Source: DATIUV01 sp049322755
GTDB taxonomy: Bacteria; Pseudomonadota; Gammaproteobacteria; Burkholderiales; UBA6910
DNA: 44,444 nt
Assembly (NCBI GenBank): GCA_049322755.1
Contig: JBMOQX010000056.1
Span: 1 to 44,444, forward strand
Reading direction: 5' to 3'
Each line of letters opens with the position of its first letter. Position 1 is the stretch's first letter. The position numbers were made by a program, and so were the translations under genes. Under the pieces are notes generated by a model that saw nothing but the letters and a program-made list of their open reading frames with translations, did no database searches and had not been told where the DNA came from. Positions 26,210 through 34,484 of this stretch are shown here, piece after piece.

Positions 26210-27589
26210 GTGCCGGGCGTGCACACGATCAAGAAGGGCCTGGATCTTCCGATCGCCGGTCGGCCCGAGCAGTCGGTGGAGGCCGCCCCTCCGTGCTCCC
26301 GCGTGGCGCTGGTGGCGGACGACTATCCGGGGCTGAAAGCCTCGTTTGCCGTCCATCCGGGCGAGACGGTCCTGCGCGGCCAGGTGCTGTTCCAGGACCG
26401 CAATCTGCCCGAGCTGCGCTATACCTCCCCCGCCGCCGGAACCGTGCTGGGCGTCCACCGCGGCGAGAAGCGCGCGCTGATTTCGGTGGTGATCGAACTC
26501 AGCGCCGCCGAGCGCACGGGCGACGCCGGGCCCGAACAGGTGGCGTTCGACAGCTACAGCAGGGCGCTGCCGGCGCAGCTGGCAAGCGACGAAGTGCGCG
26601 CGCTGCTGCTCGAATCGGGGCTGTGGACCGCGCTGCGCATGCGGCCCTTCAGCCGGGTGCCGGATCCGGCGTCGTCGCCGAGTTCGATCTTCATCACCGC
26701 GGTCGACTCCCATCCGCTGGCCCCCGACGTCGGCGCGACGCTCGCCGGCCGGGAAGACGATTTCGCCGCCGGGGCGCGCGCCGTCGCGACGCTGACCGAC
26801 GGAGCCACGTATCTTTGCACCGGTCCCGGCTCCGCGTTCGCGGCGCTGGCATCCGACCGCATTCGCCACGAAGTGTTCGACGGCCCCCATCCGGCCGGCA
26901 CGGTGGGCGTGCACATCAACACCCTCGACCCGGTGTTCCGCGGCAAGGTGGTGTGGCACGTGGGCTACCAGGACGTGGCGGCGATCGGAGCGCTGCTGCG
27001 CAGCGGCCGTCTCGACGTCACGCGGGTGGTGTCGCTGGCCGGCCCGGGTGTCACGCGTCCGCGCCTCGTGCGCACGCGCATCGGCGCGGCGCTCGACGAG
27101 CTCACCGCCGGCGAGCTGCGCCCCGGGGAGCACCGCGTCGTCTCCGGCTCGGTGCTGGGCGGACGCGCCGCCATGGGCGAAGAGCGCGGCTACCTGGGCC
27201 GCTATCACAACCAGGTCACGGCGCTGGCGGAAGGCCGGGAGCGCGAGCTGCTCGGCTGGCTCGCGCCGGGAAGCGACAAGTTCTCGGTCACCAACGCGTT
27301 CGTCTCGGCGTTCAGCCGGGCGCGCCGCTTCGCGTTCACCACCAGCACCAACGGCTCCAGGCGGCCGATGGTGCCCATCGGCACCTACGAGGAAGTGATG
27401 CCGATGGACATTCCGCCCACCTTCCTGCTGCGCGCGCTGATCACCGGCGATGCCGAGCGCGCCGAGGAGCTGGGCGTGCTGGAGCTGGACGAGGAGGACT
27501 TGGCGCTTTGCACCTTCGTCTGCCCGGGCAAGTACGAATACGGGCCGATGCTGCGGCAGATGCTGAGCCGCATCGAGCGGGAGGGATGA
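26210..27589 (+). CDS. nqrA: Na+-translocating NADH:quinone reductase subunit A
   Basis: A 459-residue peripheral subunit of the Na+-NQR complex. The start HTIKKGLDLPIAGRPEQ, the barrel-sandwich region LRYTSPAAGTVLGVHRGEKRALISVVIE and the C-terminal EVMPMDIPPTFLLRALITGDAERAEELG and CTFVCPGKYEYG are diagnostic. NqrA lies on the cytoplasmic face near the quinone-reducing end. GTG start at 26210 behind AGAGGA; an in-frame GTG at 26219 is an alternative. Stop overlaps the nqrB start. First gene of nqrABCDEF-nqrM. Confidence 0.96.
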   Translation: MPGVHTIKKGLDLPIAGRPEQSVEAAPPCSRVALVADDYPGLKASFAVHPGETVLRGQVLFQDRNLPELRYTSPAAGTVLGVHRGEKRALISVVIELSAAERTGDAGPEQVAFDSYSRALPAQLASDEVRALLLESGLWTALRMRPFSRVPDPASSPSSIFITAVDSHPLAPDVGATLAGREDDFAAGARAVATLTDGATYLCTGPGSAFAALASDRIRHEVFDGPHPAGTVGVHINTLDPVFRGKVVWHVGYQDVAAIGALLRSGRLDVTRVVSLAGPGVTRPRLVRTRIGAALDELTAGELRPGEHRVVSGSVLGGRAAMGEERGYLGRYHNQVTALAEGRERELLGWLAPGSDKFSVTNAFVSAFSRARRFAFTTSTNGSRRPMVPIGTYEEVMPMDIPPTFLLRALITGDAERAEELGVLELDEEDLALCTFVCPGKYEYGPMLRQMLSRIEREG

Positions 27590-28818
27590 TGGGCGCGCTG
27601 CGACGCCTGCTGGACAAGGCCGGCCGGCCGTTCGAGAAAGGCGGCCCGCTCCACAGGCTCTATCCCCTGTGGGAAGCGACGGACAGCTTCTTTTTCACGC
27701 CCTCCAGCGTCACCCGCACCACCGCCCACGTGCGCGACGGCCTGGACCTGAAGCGCATGATGATCATCGTCGTCGTGGCGGCGCTGCCGTGCGTGTTCTG
27801 GGGCATGTACAACACCGGCCTGCAGGCCAACCTGGCGCTGGACCCGGCCAGGGTGGCCGAGCTCACCGGCTGGCGCCACGACGTCCTGCGCCTGCTGGGC
27901 GCGGGCTACGACCCCGGCAACATCATCGGCAACATCATTCACGGTGCGCTCTATTTCCTACCGCTCTACATCGTCACCATGGTGGTGGGCGGCGCCTGGG
28001 AGGTGGGTTTCGCGATGGTCCGGCGCCACGAGATCAACGAGGGCTTTCTCGTCACCGGCCTGCTGTTCCCCCTGATCCTGCCGCCGACGACACCGCTGTG
28101 GCAGGCGGCGCTCGGCATCACCTGGGGCGTGGTCATCGCCAAGGAGGTGTTCGGCGGCACCGGCATGAACATCCTCAACCCGGCGCTGGTGGCGCGCGCG
28201 TTCCTGTTCTATGCCTACCCGGTCCAGATCACCGGCGACAAGGTGTGGGTCGCCACGCCGCCCTCGCTCTGGGTCGACGGCTACACCGGCGCCACGGTAC
28301 TCTCCGAAGCGCGCCACCTGAGCGGGGCGTTCGTCGATCAGGGCTACTCGTGGTGGAATGCGTTCGTCGGCCTCGAGCCGGGGTCCATCGGCGAGACCTC
28401 GGCGCTGATGTGCCTGATCGGCGCGGTGATCCTGATCTGGACCAAGGTGGCCTCTTGGCGCAGCATGGCGGGCGTCGTCGCCGGCACCGTGGCGGTCTCG
28501 CTGCTGTTCAACGCCATCGCCTCCAGCACCAATCCCGGTTTCTCCATCCCGTTCTGGTGGCACATGGTGATGGGCGGCTGGGCCTTCGGCACCGTGTTCA
28601 TGGTGACGGACCCGGTGACCTCGTCCTTCACCAACACCGGCAAGTACATCTACGGCTTCATGATCGGCGCGCTGGTGGTGCTGATCCGGGTGGTGAACCC
28701 GGCGTATCCGGAAGCCATGATGCTGGTGATCCTGTTCATGAACGTGTTCGCGCCGCTGATCGATCACTACGTGGTGCGCTCGGGCATCCGCCAGAGGCTG
28801 AAGCGCCGTGCAGGTTAA
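27586..28818 (+). CDS. nqrB: Na+-translocating NADH:quinone reductase subunit B
   Basis: A 410-residue, about ten-helix membrane subunit. The covalent FMN site is the Thr of GYTGATVLSEA (Thr237 from the first ATG, Thr236 from the second, the same number as in Vibrio cholerae). Other family blocks: GGTGMNILNPALVARAFLFYAYP, GGWAFGTVFMVTDPVTSSFTNTGK. It carries FMN, riboflavin and part of the sodium path. Start ATGATG at 27586/27589 overlaps the nqrA stop. It overlaps nqrC by 11 nt. FMN attachment needs ApbE, not found in this window. Confidence 0.97.
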   Translation: MMGALRRLLDKAGRPFEKGGPLHRLYPLWEATDSFFFTPSSVTRTTAHVRDGLDLKRMMIIVVVAALPCVFWGMYNTGLQANLALDPARVAELTGWRHDVLRLLGAGYDPGNIIGNIIHGALYFLPLYIVTMVVGGAWEVGFAMVRRHEINEGFLVTGLLFPLILPPTTPLWQAALGITWGVVIAKEVFGGTGMNILNPALVARAFLFYAYPVQITGDKVWVATPPSLWVDGYTGATVLSEARHLSGAFVDQGYSWWNAFVGLEPGSIGETSALMCLIGAVILIWTKVASWRSMAGVVAGTVAVSLLFNAIASSTNPGFSIPFWWHMVMGGWAFGTVFMVTDPVTSSFTNTGKYIYGFMIGALVVLIRVVNPAYPEAMMLVILFMNVFAPLIDHYVVRSGIRQRLKRRAG

Positions 28819-29596
28819 CTCCACCGCCTACACGATCGGTTTCACCGCCGCGGTCTGCGTGGTGTGCTCGCTGCTGGTGGCCGCCTCGGCGGTGCTGCTG
28901 AAGGATCGCCAGCGCGCCAACGAATTCCTCTACCTGCAGAAGAACGTGCTGCAGGCCACCGGCCTGGTGAAGCCGGGGGCGGAGATTCACGACCGGGAGG
29001 TGCAGGAGCTGTTCCAGCGCCGCATCGAGGCGCGGCTGGTGGACCTGGAGACCGGCCAGTATGTCGAGATCGCCGGCGTCGATCCCGCCCGTTACGACCA
29101 GCGCCGCGCGCGTCAGGACCCGGCACGCAGCCGCCTCGCGCCGCCCAATCCCGCGCAGATCAAGCGCGTGGCGAGCGTCGCTTCGATCTTTCTGGTGATG
29201 GAGGACGGCAAGCCGGTCACCGCGGTGCTGCCGATCGAGGGGCTGGGCCTGTACGGGACCCTCTACGGCTTCATCGCCCTGGACCGCGACCTCACCACCA
29301 TCCGCGGGCTGGCGTTCTATGAGAACCGGGAGACGCCGGGACTCGGCGGCGAGGTGGACAACCCGAAATGGAAGGGGCTCTGGCCCGGGCGCAAGGCGTT
29401 CGACGAAACCTGGACCGTACGCATCGCGCTCACCAAGGGCGTCGCCGGGCCGCCGGAGAAGGACCCCTACCAGGTCGACGCCCTCACCGGCGCCACCATC
29501 ACCAGCAACGGCGTCACGCGGATGCTGCATTTCTGGCTCGGCGAGAACGGCTTCGGGCCGTTCATCGAGCAATCCAAGGCGCGCGGAGGGTTCTGA
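28808..29596 (+). CDS. nqrC: Na+-translocating NADH:quinone reductase subunit C
   Basis: A 262-residue subunit with one N-terminal membrane helix (AVCVVCSLLVAASAVLL) and a periplasmic FMN domain. The flavinylation motif is DALTGATITSNGV with Thr230 as the attachment residue. LYGFIALDRDLTTIRGLAFYENRETPGLGGEV is typical. GTG start at 28808 overlaps nqrB. Slightly Arg-rich central insert (RRARQDPARSRLAPPNP) compared with the usual family. Two nt before nqrD. Confidence 0.96.
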   Translation: MQVNSTAYTIGFTAAVCVVCSLLVAASAVLLKDRQRANEFLYLQKNVLQATGLVKPGAEIHDREVQELFQRRIEARLVDLETGQYVEIAGVDPARYDQRRARQDPARSRLAPPNPAQIKRVASVASIFLVMEDGKPVTAVLPIEGLGLYGTLYGFIALDRDLTTIRGLAFYENRETPGLGGEVDNPKWKGLWPGRKAFDETWTVRIALTKGVAGPPEKDPYQVDALTGATITSNGVTRMLHFWLGENGFGPFIEQSKARGGF

Positions 29597-29598
29597 CG

Positions 29599-30249
29599 AT
29601 GGCCGTGAACGCGTTGAACTGGTTCAAGACCACCAGGGGCGTGGCGCTGACCGACCCCCTGGTCAACAACAATCCGATCGCGCTGCAGATGCTGGGCATC
29701 TGCTCGGCGCTGGCGGTCACCACGCGCATGGACAAGGCGCTGGTGATGACGATCAGCCTCACCTTCGTCGCCGGCGCCGCGTCGCTGATGGTGAGCCTGA
29801 TCCGCAAGCTGACGCCCTCCAGCGTGCGCATCATCGTCCAGCTGGCCATCATCTCGTCCCTGGTGATCGTGGTGGACCAGGTGCTCAAGGCCTACCTGTA
29901 CGAGATCAGCCTGTCGCTGTCGGTCTACGTCGGCCTGATCATCACCAACTGCATCGTGCTCGGGCGCACCGAGGGCTTCGCCATGCAGAACCCGCCGCTC
30001 ATCAGCATGATCGACGGCATCGGCAACGGCCTCGGCTACGGCATCGTGCTGCTGCTCGTCGGCTTCATGCGGGAGCTGATCGGCACCGGCAAGGTGTTCA
30101 GCCATACCGTGTTCCCCACCGTCTACGAAGGCGGCTGGTACGTGCCCAACAGCATGTTCCTGCTGGCGCCGGCCGCGTTCTTCATCATCGGCTTCCTGAT
30201 CTGGTTCCTGCGCGAGTGGAAGCCGGAGCAGCAGGAACAGTCGAACTGA
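29599..30249 (+). CDS. nqrD: Na+-translocating NADH:quinone reductase subunit D
   Basis: A 216-residue, six-helix membrane subunit of the NqrD/RnfE family. DPLVNNNPIALQMLGICSALAVTT and ITNCIVLGRTEGFAMQN are signatures; the Cys of TNC and of GIC correspond to ligands of the intramembrane iron site shared with NqrE. Its partner NqrE follows after 11 nt. Nqr rather than Rnf identity is set by the neighbours. Confidence 0.96.
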   Translation: MAVNALNWFKTTRGVALTDPLVNNNPIALQMLGICSALAVTTRMDKALVMTISLTFVAGAASLMVSLIRKLTPSSVRIIVQLAIISSLVIVVDQVLKAYLYEISLSLSVYVGLIITNCIVLGRTEGFAMQNPPLISMIDGIGNGLGYGIVLLLVGFMRELIGTGKVFSHTVFPTVYEGGWYVPNSMFLLAPAAFFIIGFLIWFLREWKPEQQEQSN

Positions 30250-30260
30250 CGGGGCGGCCC

Positions 30261-30875
30261 ATGGAGCATTACCTCAACCTGGCCATCAAGGCTATCTTCA
30301 TCGAGAACATCGCGCTCGCCTTCTTCCTCGGGATGTGCTCGTTTCTGGCGTGCTCGAAGCGGGTGGAGACGGCTTTCGGACTGGGTCTGGCGGTGCTGTT
30401 CGTGCAGATGCTGACCCTGCCGCTCAACAACCTGCTGCTCAATTACCTGCTGCGGGAGGGCTCGCTGGCGTGGATCCACCCGAGCCTGGCGGTGGTGGAC
30501 CTGACTTTCCTAACCTTCATCGTCTTCATCAGCACCATCGCGGCGGCGGTGCAGATCGTGGAGATGGCGCTGGACCGCCATTTCCCGGCGCTTTACATCT
30601 CGCTCGGCGTGTTCCTGCCGCTGATCGCCGTCAACTGCGCGATCCTCGGCGGCTCCCTGTTCATGGCGGAGCGCGACTACACCTTCGCTGAGAGCATCGT
30701 CTACGCGTTCGGCACCGGCTTCGGATTCTTCCTCGCCATCATCGGGCTGGCGGCGATCCGCGAGAAAATGACCTACAGCAACGTGCCTAGGGGCCTGCGC
30801 GGGCTGGGAATCGCCTTCATCGCGACCGGTCTCATGTCCATCGGCTTCATGATGTTTTCGGGCATTCAGCTTTAG
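30261..30875 (+). CDS. nqrE: Na+-translocating NADH:quinone reductase subunit E
   Basis: A 204-residue six-helix subunit of the NqrE/RnfA family. IENIALAFFLGMCSFLACSKRVETAFGLG and LIAVNCAILGGSLFM carry the conserved Cys residues (in GMC and NC) that with NqrD bind the intramembrane iron-sulfur site. ATG 30261, 11 nt after nqrD and 9 nt before nqrF. Length and order are standard. Confidence 0.97.
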   Translation: MEHYLNLAIKAIFIENIALAFFLGMCSFLACSKRVETAFGLGLAVLFVQMLTLPLNNLLLNYLLREGSLAWIHPSLAVVDLTFLTFIVFISTIAAAVQIVEMALDRHFPALYISLGVFLPLIAVNCAILGGSLFMAERDYTFAESIVYAFGTGFGFFLAIIGLAAIREKMTYSNVPRGLRGLGIAFIATGLMSIGFMMFSGIQL

Positions 30876-30884
30876 GAGAGGACG

Positions 30885-32132
30885 ATGATCTCGATCCTCA
30901 TGGGTGTGGCCATGTTCACCACGGTGATCCTCACCCTGGTGATGATCCTGATGTGGGCGAAATCGAAACTGGTTCCCGCCGGCGACGTGCTGCTGATGAT
31001 CAACGACGAGCCGGGCAAGGCGCTGCGGGTGCCCCCGGGCAACACCCTGCTCTCGACGCTGTCGGCGAAAAGCGTGCTGATCCCGTCCGCCTGCGGCGGC
31101 AAGGGCACCTGCGGGCTGTGCAAGGTGACCGTCCATGGCGGCGGCGAGCTGTTGCCGGTGGAGAAGGACTTTCTCACCCGCAGCGAGGCCGAGAAAGGCA
31201 CCCGCCTCGCCTGCCAGGTGAAGGTGAAGAACGATCTCAAGCTCCAGCTGCCGCCGGAGTTCCTCGAGATCACGCACTGGAACGCGAAGGTCGTCTCCAA
31301 CGTCAGCGTCGCGGACTTCATCAAGGAACTGGTGGTGGAGCTGCCGCCCGGATTCGAGGTGCCGTTCAAGGCCGGCCAGTACGTGCAGTTCACCTGCCCG
31401 CCCCACATCGTCCACTACAAGGACTTCGAGATCGCCGAGCGCTTCCGCGGCAGCTGGGACCGGGACAAGCTCTGGCGCCTGACCTCGGTGTGCACCGAGC
31501 CGGTGGAGCGCGCCTACTCCATGGCCAGCTACCCGCTGGAGCGGGGCGTTCTCAAGTTCGACATCAAGGTCTGCCCGCCGCCCTACGGCGCGCCCGAGGG
31601 CACGCCGCCGGGGCTGATGTCGTCGTGGCTGTTCGCCCTCAGGCCGGGCGACACCATCACCATGTCCGGCCCCTACGGCGAGTTCGTCGCCACCGACACC
31701 GACCGCGAGATGATCTTCGTCGGCGGCGGCGCCGGCATGGCGCCGCTGCGCTCGATCATCTTCGACCAGTTCCTGCGCGTGAACACGCAGCGCAAGGTTT
31801 CCTACTGGTACCGCGCCCACAGCCTGCGCGACGCGCTCTACCGCGAGGATTTCTACCGGCTCGCCGCCGAGCATGAGAACTTCAGCTTCCACCTGTGCCT
31901 GTCCAAACCCGAGCCCGAGGACAACTGGACCGGCTACGTGGGCTACCTGCACGACTTCCTCTACGACACCTATCTCAAGGACCACCCGGCGCCGGAGGAC
32001 TGCGAGTACTACCTGTGCGGGCCGCGCGCGCTGTCGCTGGGGATCCTGAAGCTGCTGTCCGATCTCGGCGTCGAGCCCGACAGCATCTTCTACGACAACT
32101 TCGCCGGCGAGGACAAAGTCACCGCCCACTAG
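30885..32132 (+). CDS. nqrF: Na+-translocating NADH:quinone reductase subunit F
   Basis: A 415-residue subunit that takes electrons from NADH. One N-terminal helix, a [2Fe-2S] ferredoxin domain with Cys70, Cys76, Cys79 (ACGGKGTCGLC) and Cys110 (RLACQV), then a ferredoxin-NADP reductase-like module with RAYSMASYP (FAD), FVGGGAGMAPLRSI (NADH) and YYLCGPRALSLGILKLL. All cofactor residues are present. nqrM follows after 12 nt. Confidence 0.97.
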   Translation: MISILMGVAMFTTVILTLVMILMWAKSKLVPAGDVLLMINDEPGKALRVPPGNTLLSTLSAKSVLIPSACGGKGTCGLCKVTVHGGGELLPVEKDFLTRSEAEKGTRLACQVKVKNDLKLQLPPEFLEITHWNAKVVSNVSVADFIKELVVELPPGFEVPFKAGQYVQFTCPPHIVHYKDFEIAERFRGSWDRDKLWRLTSVCTEPVERAYSMASYPLERGVLKFDIKVCPPPYGAPEGTPPGLMSSWLFALRPGDTITMSGPYGEFVATDTDREMIFVGGGAGMAPLRSIIFDQFLRVNTQRKVSYWYRAHSLRDALYREDFYRLAAEHENFSFHLCLSKPEPEDNWTGYVGYLHDFLYDTYLKDHPAPEDCEYYLCGPRALSLGILKLLSDLGVEPDSIFYDNFAGEDKVTAH

Positions 32133-32144
32133 CAGCACGCGCCC

Positions 32145-32354
32145 ATGACCGCCGTCCTCGTCCCCACCGTCACCGTGTTCCTGCTCGCCGCGCTCGGCAT
32201 GGCGGTGGGCGTGATGGTGAGCGGGCGCTGCCTGCGCGGGTCGTGCGGCGGCCCGGAGGTGCTGGACGCCCGCGGCGAGCCGCTTTCGTGCGCCGCCTGC
32301 CCCAACCGCAAGCGGCGCAAACCGGCGCCCGAGGACGCGGATGCGGCGGGTTGA
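32145..32354 (+). CDS. nqrM: Na+-NQR maturation protein NqrM
   Basis: A 69-residue protein of the DUF539/NqrM family: one N-terminal membrane helix (VTVFLLAALGMAVGVMVSG), then GRCLRGSCGG and SCAACP with four Cys. NqrM delivers or assembles the iron centre between NqrD and NqrE. Its TGA (32352-32354) lies inside the FNR-type box that precedes the next operon. The usual companion apbE (flavin transferase) is not between nqrF and nqrM here. Confidence 0.92.
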   Translation: MTAVLVPTVTVFLLAALGMAVGVMVSGRCLRGSCGGPEVLDARGEPLSCAACPNRKRRKPAPEDADAAG

Positions 32355-32392
32355 TCTGCATCAAAACGGAAACCCGCGGATTCCCCGAGAAT
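32351..32392 (+). promoter_or_regulatory. FNR/ANR box and -10 for the por operon
   Basis: TTGAT-CTGC-ATCAA at 32351-32364 is a perfect dyad. GAGAAT at 32387-32392 starts 29.5 nt from the centre. The box includes the nqrM stop codon. Transcript start would be near 32399, 60 nt before the GTG of the gamma subunit. Confidence 0.78.
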
Positions 32393-32458
32393 GACTCCCG
32401 TTGCGCCGCGGCAAACCGACAACAACGCGGCGATCGCGTTGTGCGTGAGGAGCGTTCC

Positions 32459-33034
32459 GTGTTCCAGTTGAGAATCCATGGCCGGGGAGGACAGGGCGTC
32501 GTCACCGCCGCCGAACTGATCTCGCTCGCGGCGTTTCTGGAAGGCAGGCACGCGCAGGCCTTCCCCAGCTTCGGCTCCGAGCGCATGGGCGCGCCGGTGA
32601 TGGCGTTCTGCCGCCTGGACGACAAGGAGATCCGCCTGCGCGAGCCGGTGCTGGAGCCGGACGCCCTGATCATCCAGGACACCACGCTGCTGCACCAGGT
32701 GGACCTGTTCCAGGGCGTGTCGCCGACGGGCCACGTGCTGATCAACACCGCGCGCGGGCTCGACGAGCTGGGCATCTCCGAGCTCAAGGAGCGCTTCCCC
32801 AGGCTCCACATCTGCATGCTGCCGGCCAGCGAGCTGGCGCGCAAGCACGTGGGCCGGCCGGTGCCCAACGCGGCGCTGCTGGGCGGTTTCGCCGCCGCCA
32901 CCGGCACCGTGCATCTCGATTCGGTGCTCTCCGCCATCCGCGAGCGCTTCGCCGGCAAGGTCGGCGAAGGCAACGTCCTCGCGGCGCGGGAGGCCTACGG
33001 GCAGATGAAGGCCAAAGGAGACCAGTCATGCTGA
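32459..33034 (+). CDS. 2-oxoacid:acceptor oxidoreductase gamma subunit (PorC-like)
   Basis: A 191-residue gamma subunit of a pyruvate-type oxidoreductase. LRIHGRGGQGVVTAAELISLAAF and QAFPSFGSERMGAPVMAFCRL are family signatures, and the C-terminal NAALLGGFAAATG follows. GTG start 32459 has GAGGAG at 32447-32452; the much longer open frame upstream is a shadow of nqrF. Overlaps the alpha gene by 7 nt. First gene of a unit of gamma, alpha, beta and a fused flavin/ferredoxin subunit. Confidence 0.9.
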   Translation: MFQLRIHGRGGQGVVTAAELISLAAFLEGRHAQAFPSFGSERMGAPVMAFCRLDDKEIRLREPVLEPDALIIQDTTLLHQVDLFQGVSPTGHVLINTARGLDELGISELKERFPRLHICMLPASELARKHVGRPVPNAALLGGFAAATGTVHLDSVLSAIRERFAGKVGEGNVLAAREAYGQMKAKGDQSC

Positions 33035-34281
33035 GGCAGATCGAGGGCTCCCAGGCGGTGGCGCACGCGGTGGCGATGTGCCGCCCGGAAGTGATCTGCG
33101 CCTATCCCATCACGCCCCAGACCCACATCGTCGAGCGGCTCTCCGAGCTGGCCAAGGAGGGCGCGCTCGGGACGTGCGAGTTCGTCAACGTGGAATCGGA
33201 GTTCGCCGCGCTGTCGGTGGCCATCGGCGCTTCCGCCGCCGGCGCCCGCGCCTATACCGCCACCGCCAGTCAGGGACTGCTGTACATGGCCGAGGCGGTC
33301 TACAACGCCGCCGGTCTGGGACTGCCGATCGTGATGACCGTGGGCAACCGCGCCATCGGCGCGCCGATCAACATCTGGAACGACCAGAGCGACTCCATGT
33401 CGATGCGCGACTCCGGCTGGATCCAGCTCTATGCCGAGACCAACCAGGAGGCGGTGGACCTGCACATCCAGGCGTTCCGCCTGGGCGAGGCGCTGTCGCT
33501 GCCGGTGATGGTGTGCATGGACGGCTTCGTGCTCACCCACGCGGTGGAGCGCATCGACCTGCCGGAACAGGCCACCGTCGACGAGTATCTGCCGCCGTTC
33601 GAGCCGCGCCAGGTGCTGGACCCGGCGCACCCGGTCACCATCGGCGCCATGGTGGGCCCGGAGGCGTTCACCGAGGTGCGCTACCTGGCCCACCATCGCC
33701 AGTTGCAGGCGCTGGACATGATCCCGCAGCTGGCCGCCGAGTTCGAGCAGGAGTTCAGCCGCGTCTCCGGCGGCCTCGTCCACGGCTACCGGCTGGACGG
33801 CGCCGAGACGGTGGTGGTGGCCATGGGCTCGGTCAACGGCACGCTGAAGGACGTGGTGGACGAGCAGCGCACCGCCGGCGTGCCGGTGGGCTCGCTCGCG
33901 GTGTGCACCTACCGGCCGTTTCCGCTGACGGCCGTGCGCAAGGCGCTGGAGAGCGCGAAGCGGGTGGTGGTGATCGACCGCGCGCTGTCGGTGGGACTCG
34001 GCGGGCCGCTGGCGAGCGACGTGCGCAAGGCGCTCTCCGGCGTCCAGCTCAAGGGTTACACGGTGATCGCCGGCCTGGGCGGCCGCGCCATCACCAAGGC
34101 CTCGCTGCACAAAATGATCGAGCAGGCGCGCCACGACCAGCTGGAGCTGGTGACGTTCCTCGACCTGAACCGGGCGGTGGTGGACCGCGAGCTCGCGCGC
34201 CTCGCCGCCAGCGGCGCCACCGGCCCCATCGCCGAGAACATCCTGCGCGACATGGGCGCGGTGGCGCACCGCATCGGCTAA
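33028..34281 (+). CDS. Pyruvate-type 2-oxoacid:acceptor oxidoreductase alpha subunit (PorA-like)
   Basis: A 417-residue alpha subunit. ICAYPITPQTHIVERLSEL and VNVESEFAALSVAIGASAAGARAYTATASQGL start the pyrimidine-binding domain; APINIWNDQSDSMSMRDSGWIQLYAETNQEA is the substrate-side motif of the PorA branch, and RVVVIDRALSVGLGGPL lies in the C-terminal domain. Together with beta it cleaves a 2-oxoacid with ThDP and CoA. The motif set fits pyruvate best; phenylglyoxylate dehydrogenase subunits of denitrifying Azoarcus types are close relatives and cannot be excluded. The beta gene is separated by 203 nt containing an inserted repeat. Confidence 0.88.
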   Translation: MLRQIEGSQAVAHAVAMCRPEVICAYPITPQTHIVERLSELAKEGALGTCEFVNVESEFAALSVAIGASAAGARAYTATASQGLLYMAEAVYNAAGLGLPIVMTVGNRAIGAPINIWNDQSDSMSMRDSGWIQLYAETNQEAVDLHIQAFRLGEALSLPVMVCMDGFVLTHAVERIDLPEQATVDEYLPPFEPRQVLDPAHPVTIGAMVGPEAFTEVRYLAHHRQLQALDMIPQLAAEFEQEFSRVSGGLVHGYRLDGAETVVVAMGSVNGTLKDVVDEQRTAGVPVGSLAVCTYRPFPLTAVRKALESAKRVVVIDRALSVGLGGPLASDVRKALSGVQLKGYTVIAGLGGRAITKASLHKMIEQARHDQLELVTFLDLNRAVVDRELARLAASGATGPIAENILRDMGAVAHRIG

Positions 34282-34294
34282 GTCATCGTTGCAC

Positions 34295-34467
34295 CACGCA
34301 GCCACAGAAAAAAGCGCAATGAATCTTGAACCGCCAAGGACGCAATGGACGCAAAGGAATGCGATTCGAAATGTGGAGTCGGTCCCTCGTGGCGGTTTCC
34401 TTTGCGTCCTTTGCGTCCTGTGTGGTTCGAAAGCGAGGTTTTCTCTGTGTCTCTGTGCCTCTGTGGT
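34295..34467. repeat. Nested inverted-repeat element, copy 1 (CACAGAG/GACGCAAAG type)
   Basis: Inner arms of about 30 nt (left 34328-34358 with repeated GACGCAAAGG; right complement 34396-34428) and an outer right arm TCTCTGTGTCTCTGTGCC... at 34442-34466; the matching left outer arm is partly eroded (CCACAGAAAA near 34301). The same element occurs more completely at 39765-39930. It lies between porA and porB and ends 18 nt before the porB ATG. Confidence 0.8.
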
Positions 34468-34484
34468 GAAGGATTGAGAACGCC

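Noticed and set aside
24344..27208. 954-residue minus-strand open frame
   Set aside because: Antisense to malic enzyme and nqrA; repetitive His/Arg/Gln composition typical of reverse-strand readings.
34282..34484. CRISPR-like array
   Set aside because: The repeated units are arms of a foldback element, not regularly spaced repeats with unique spacers.
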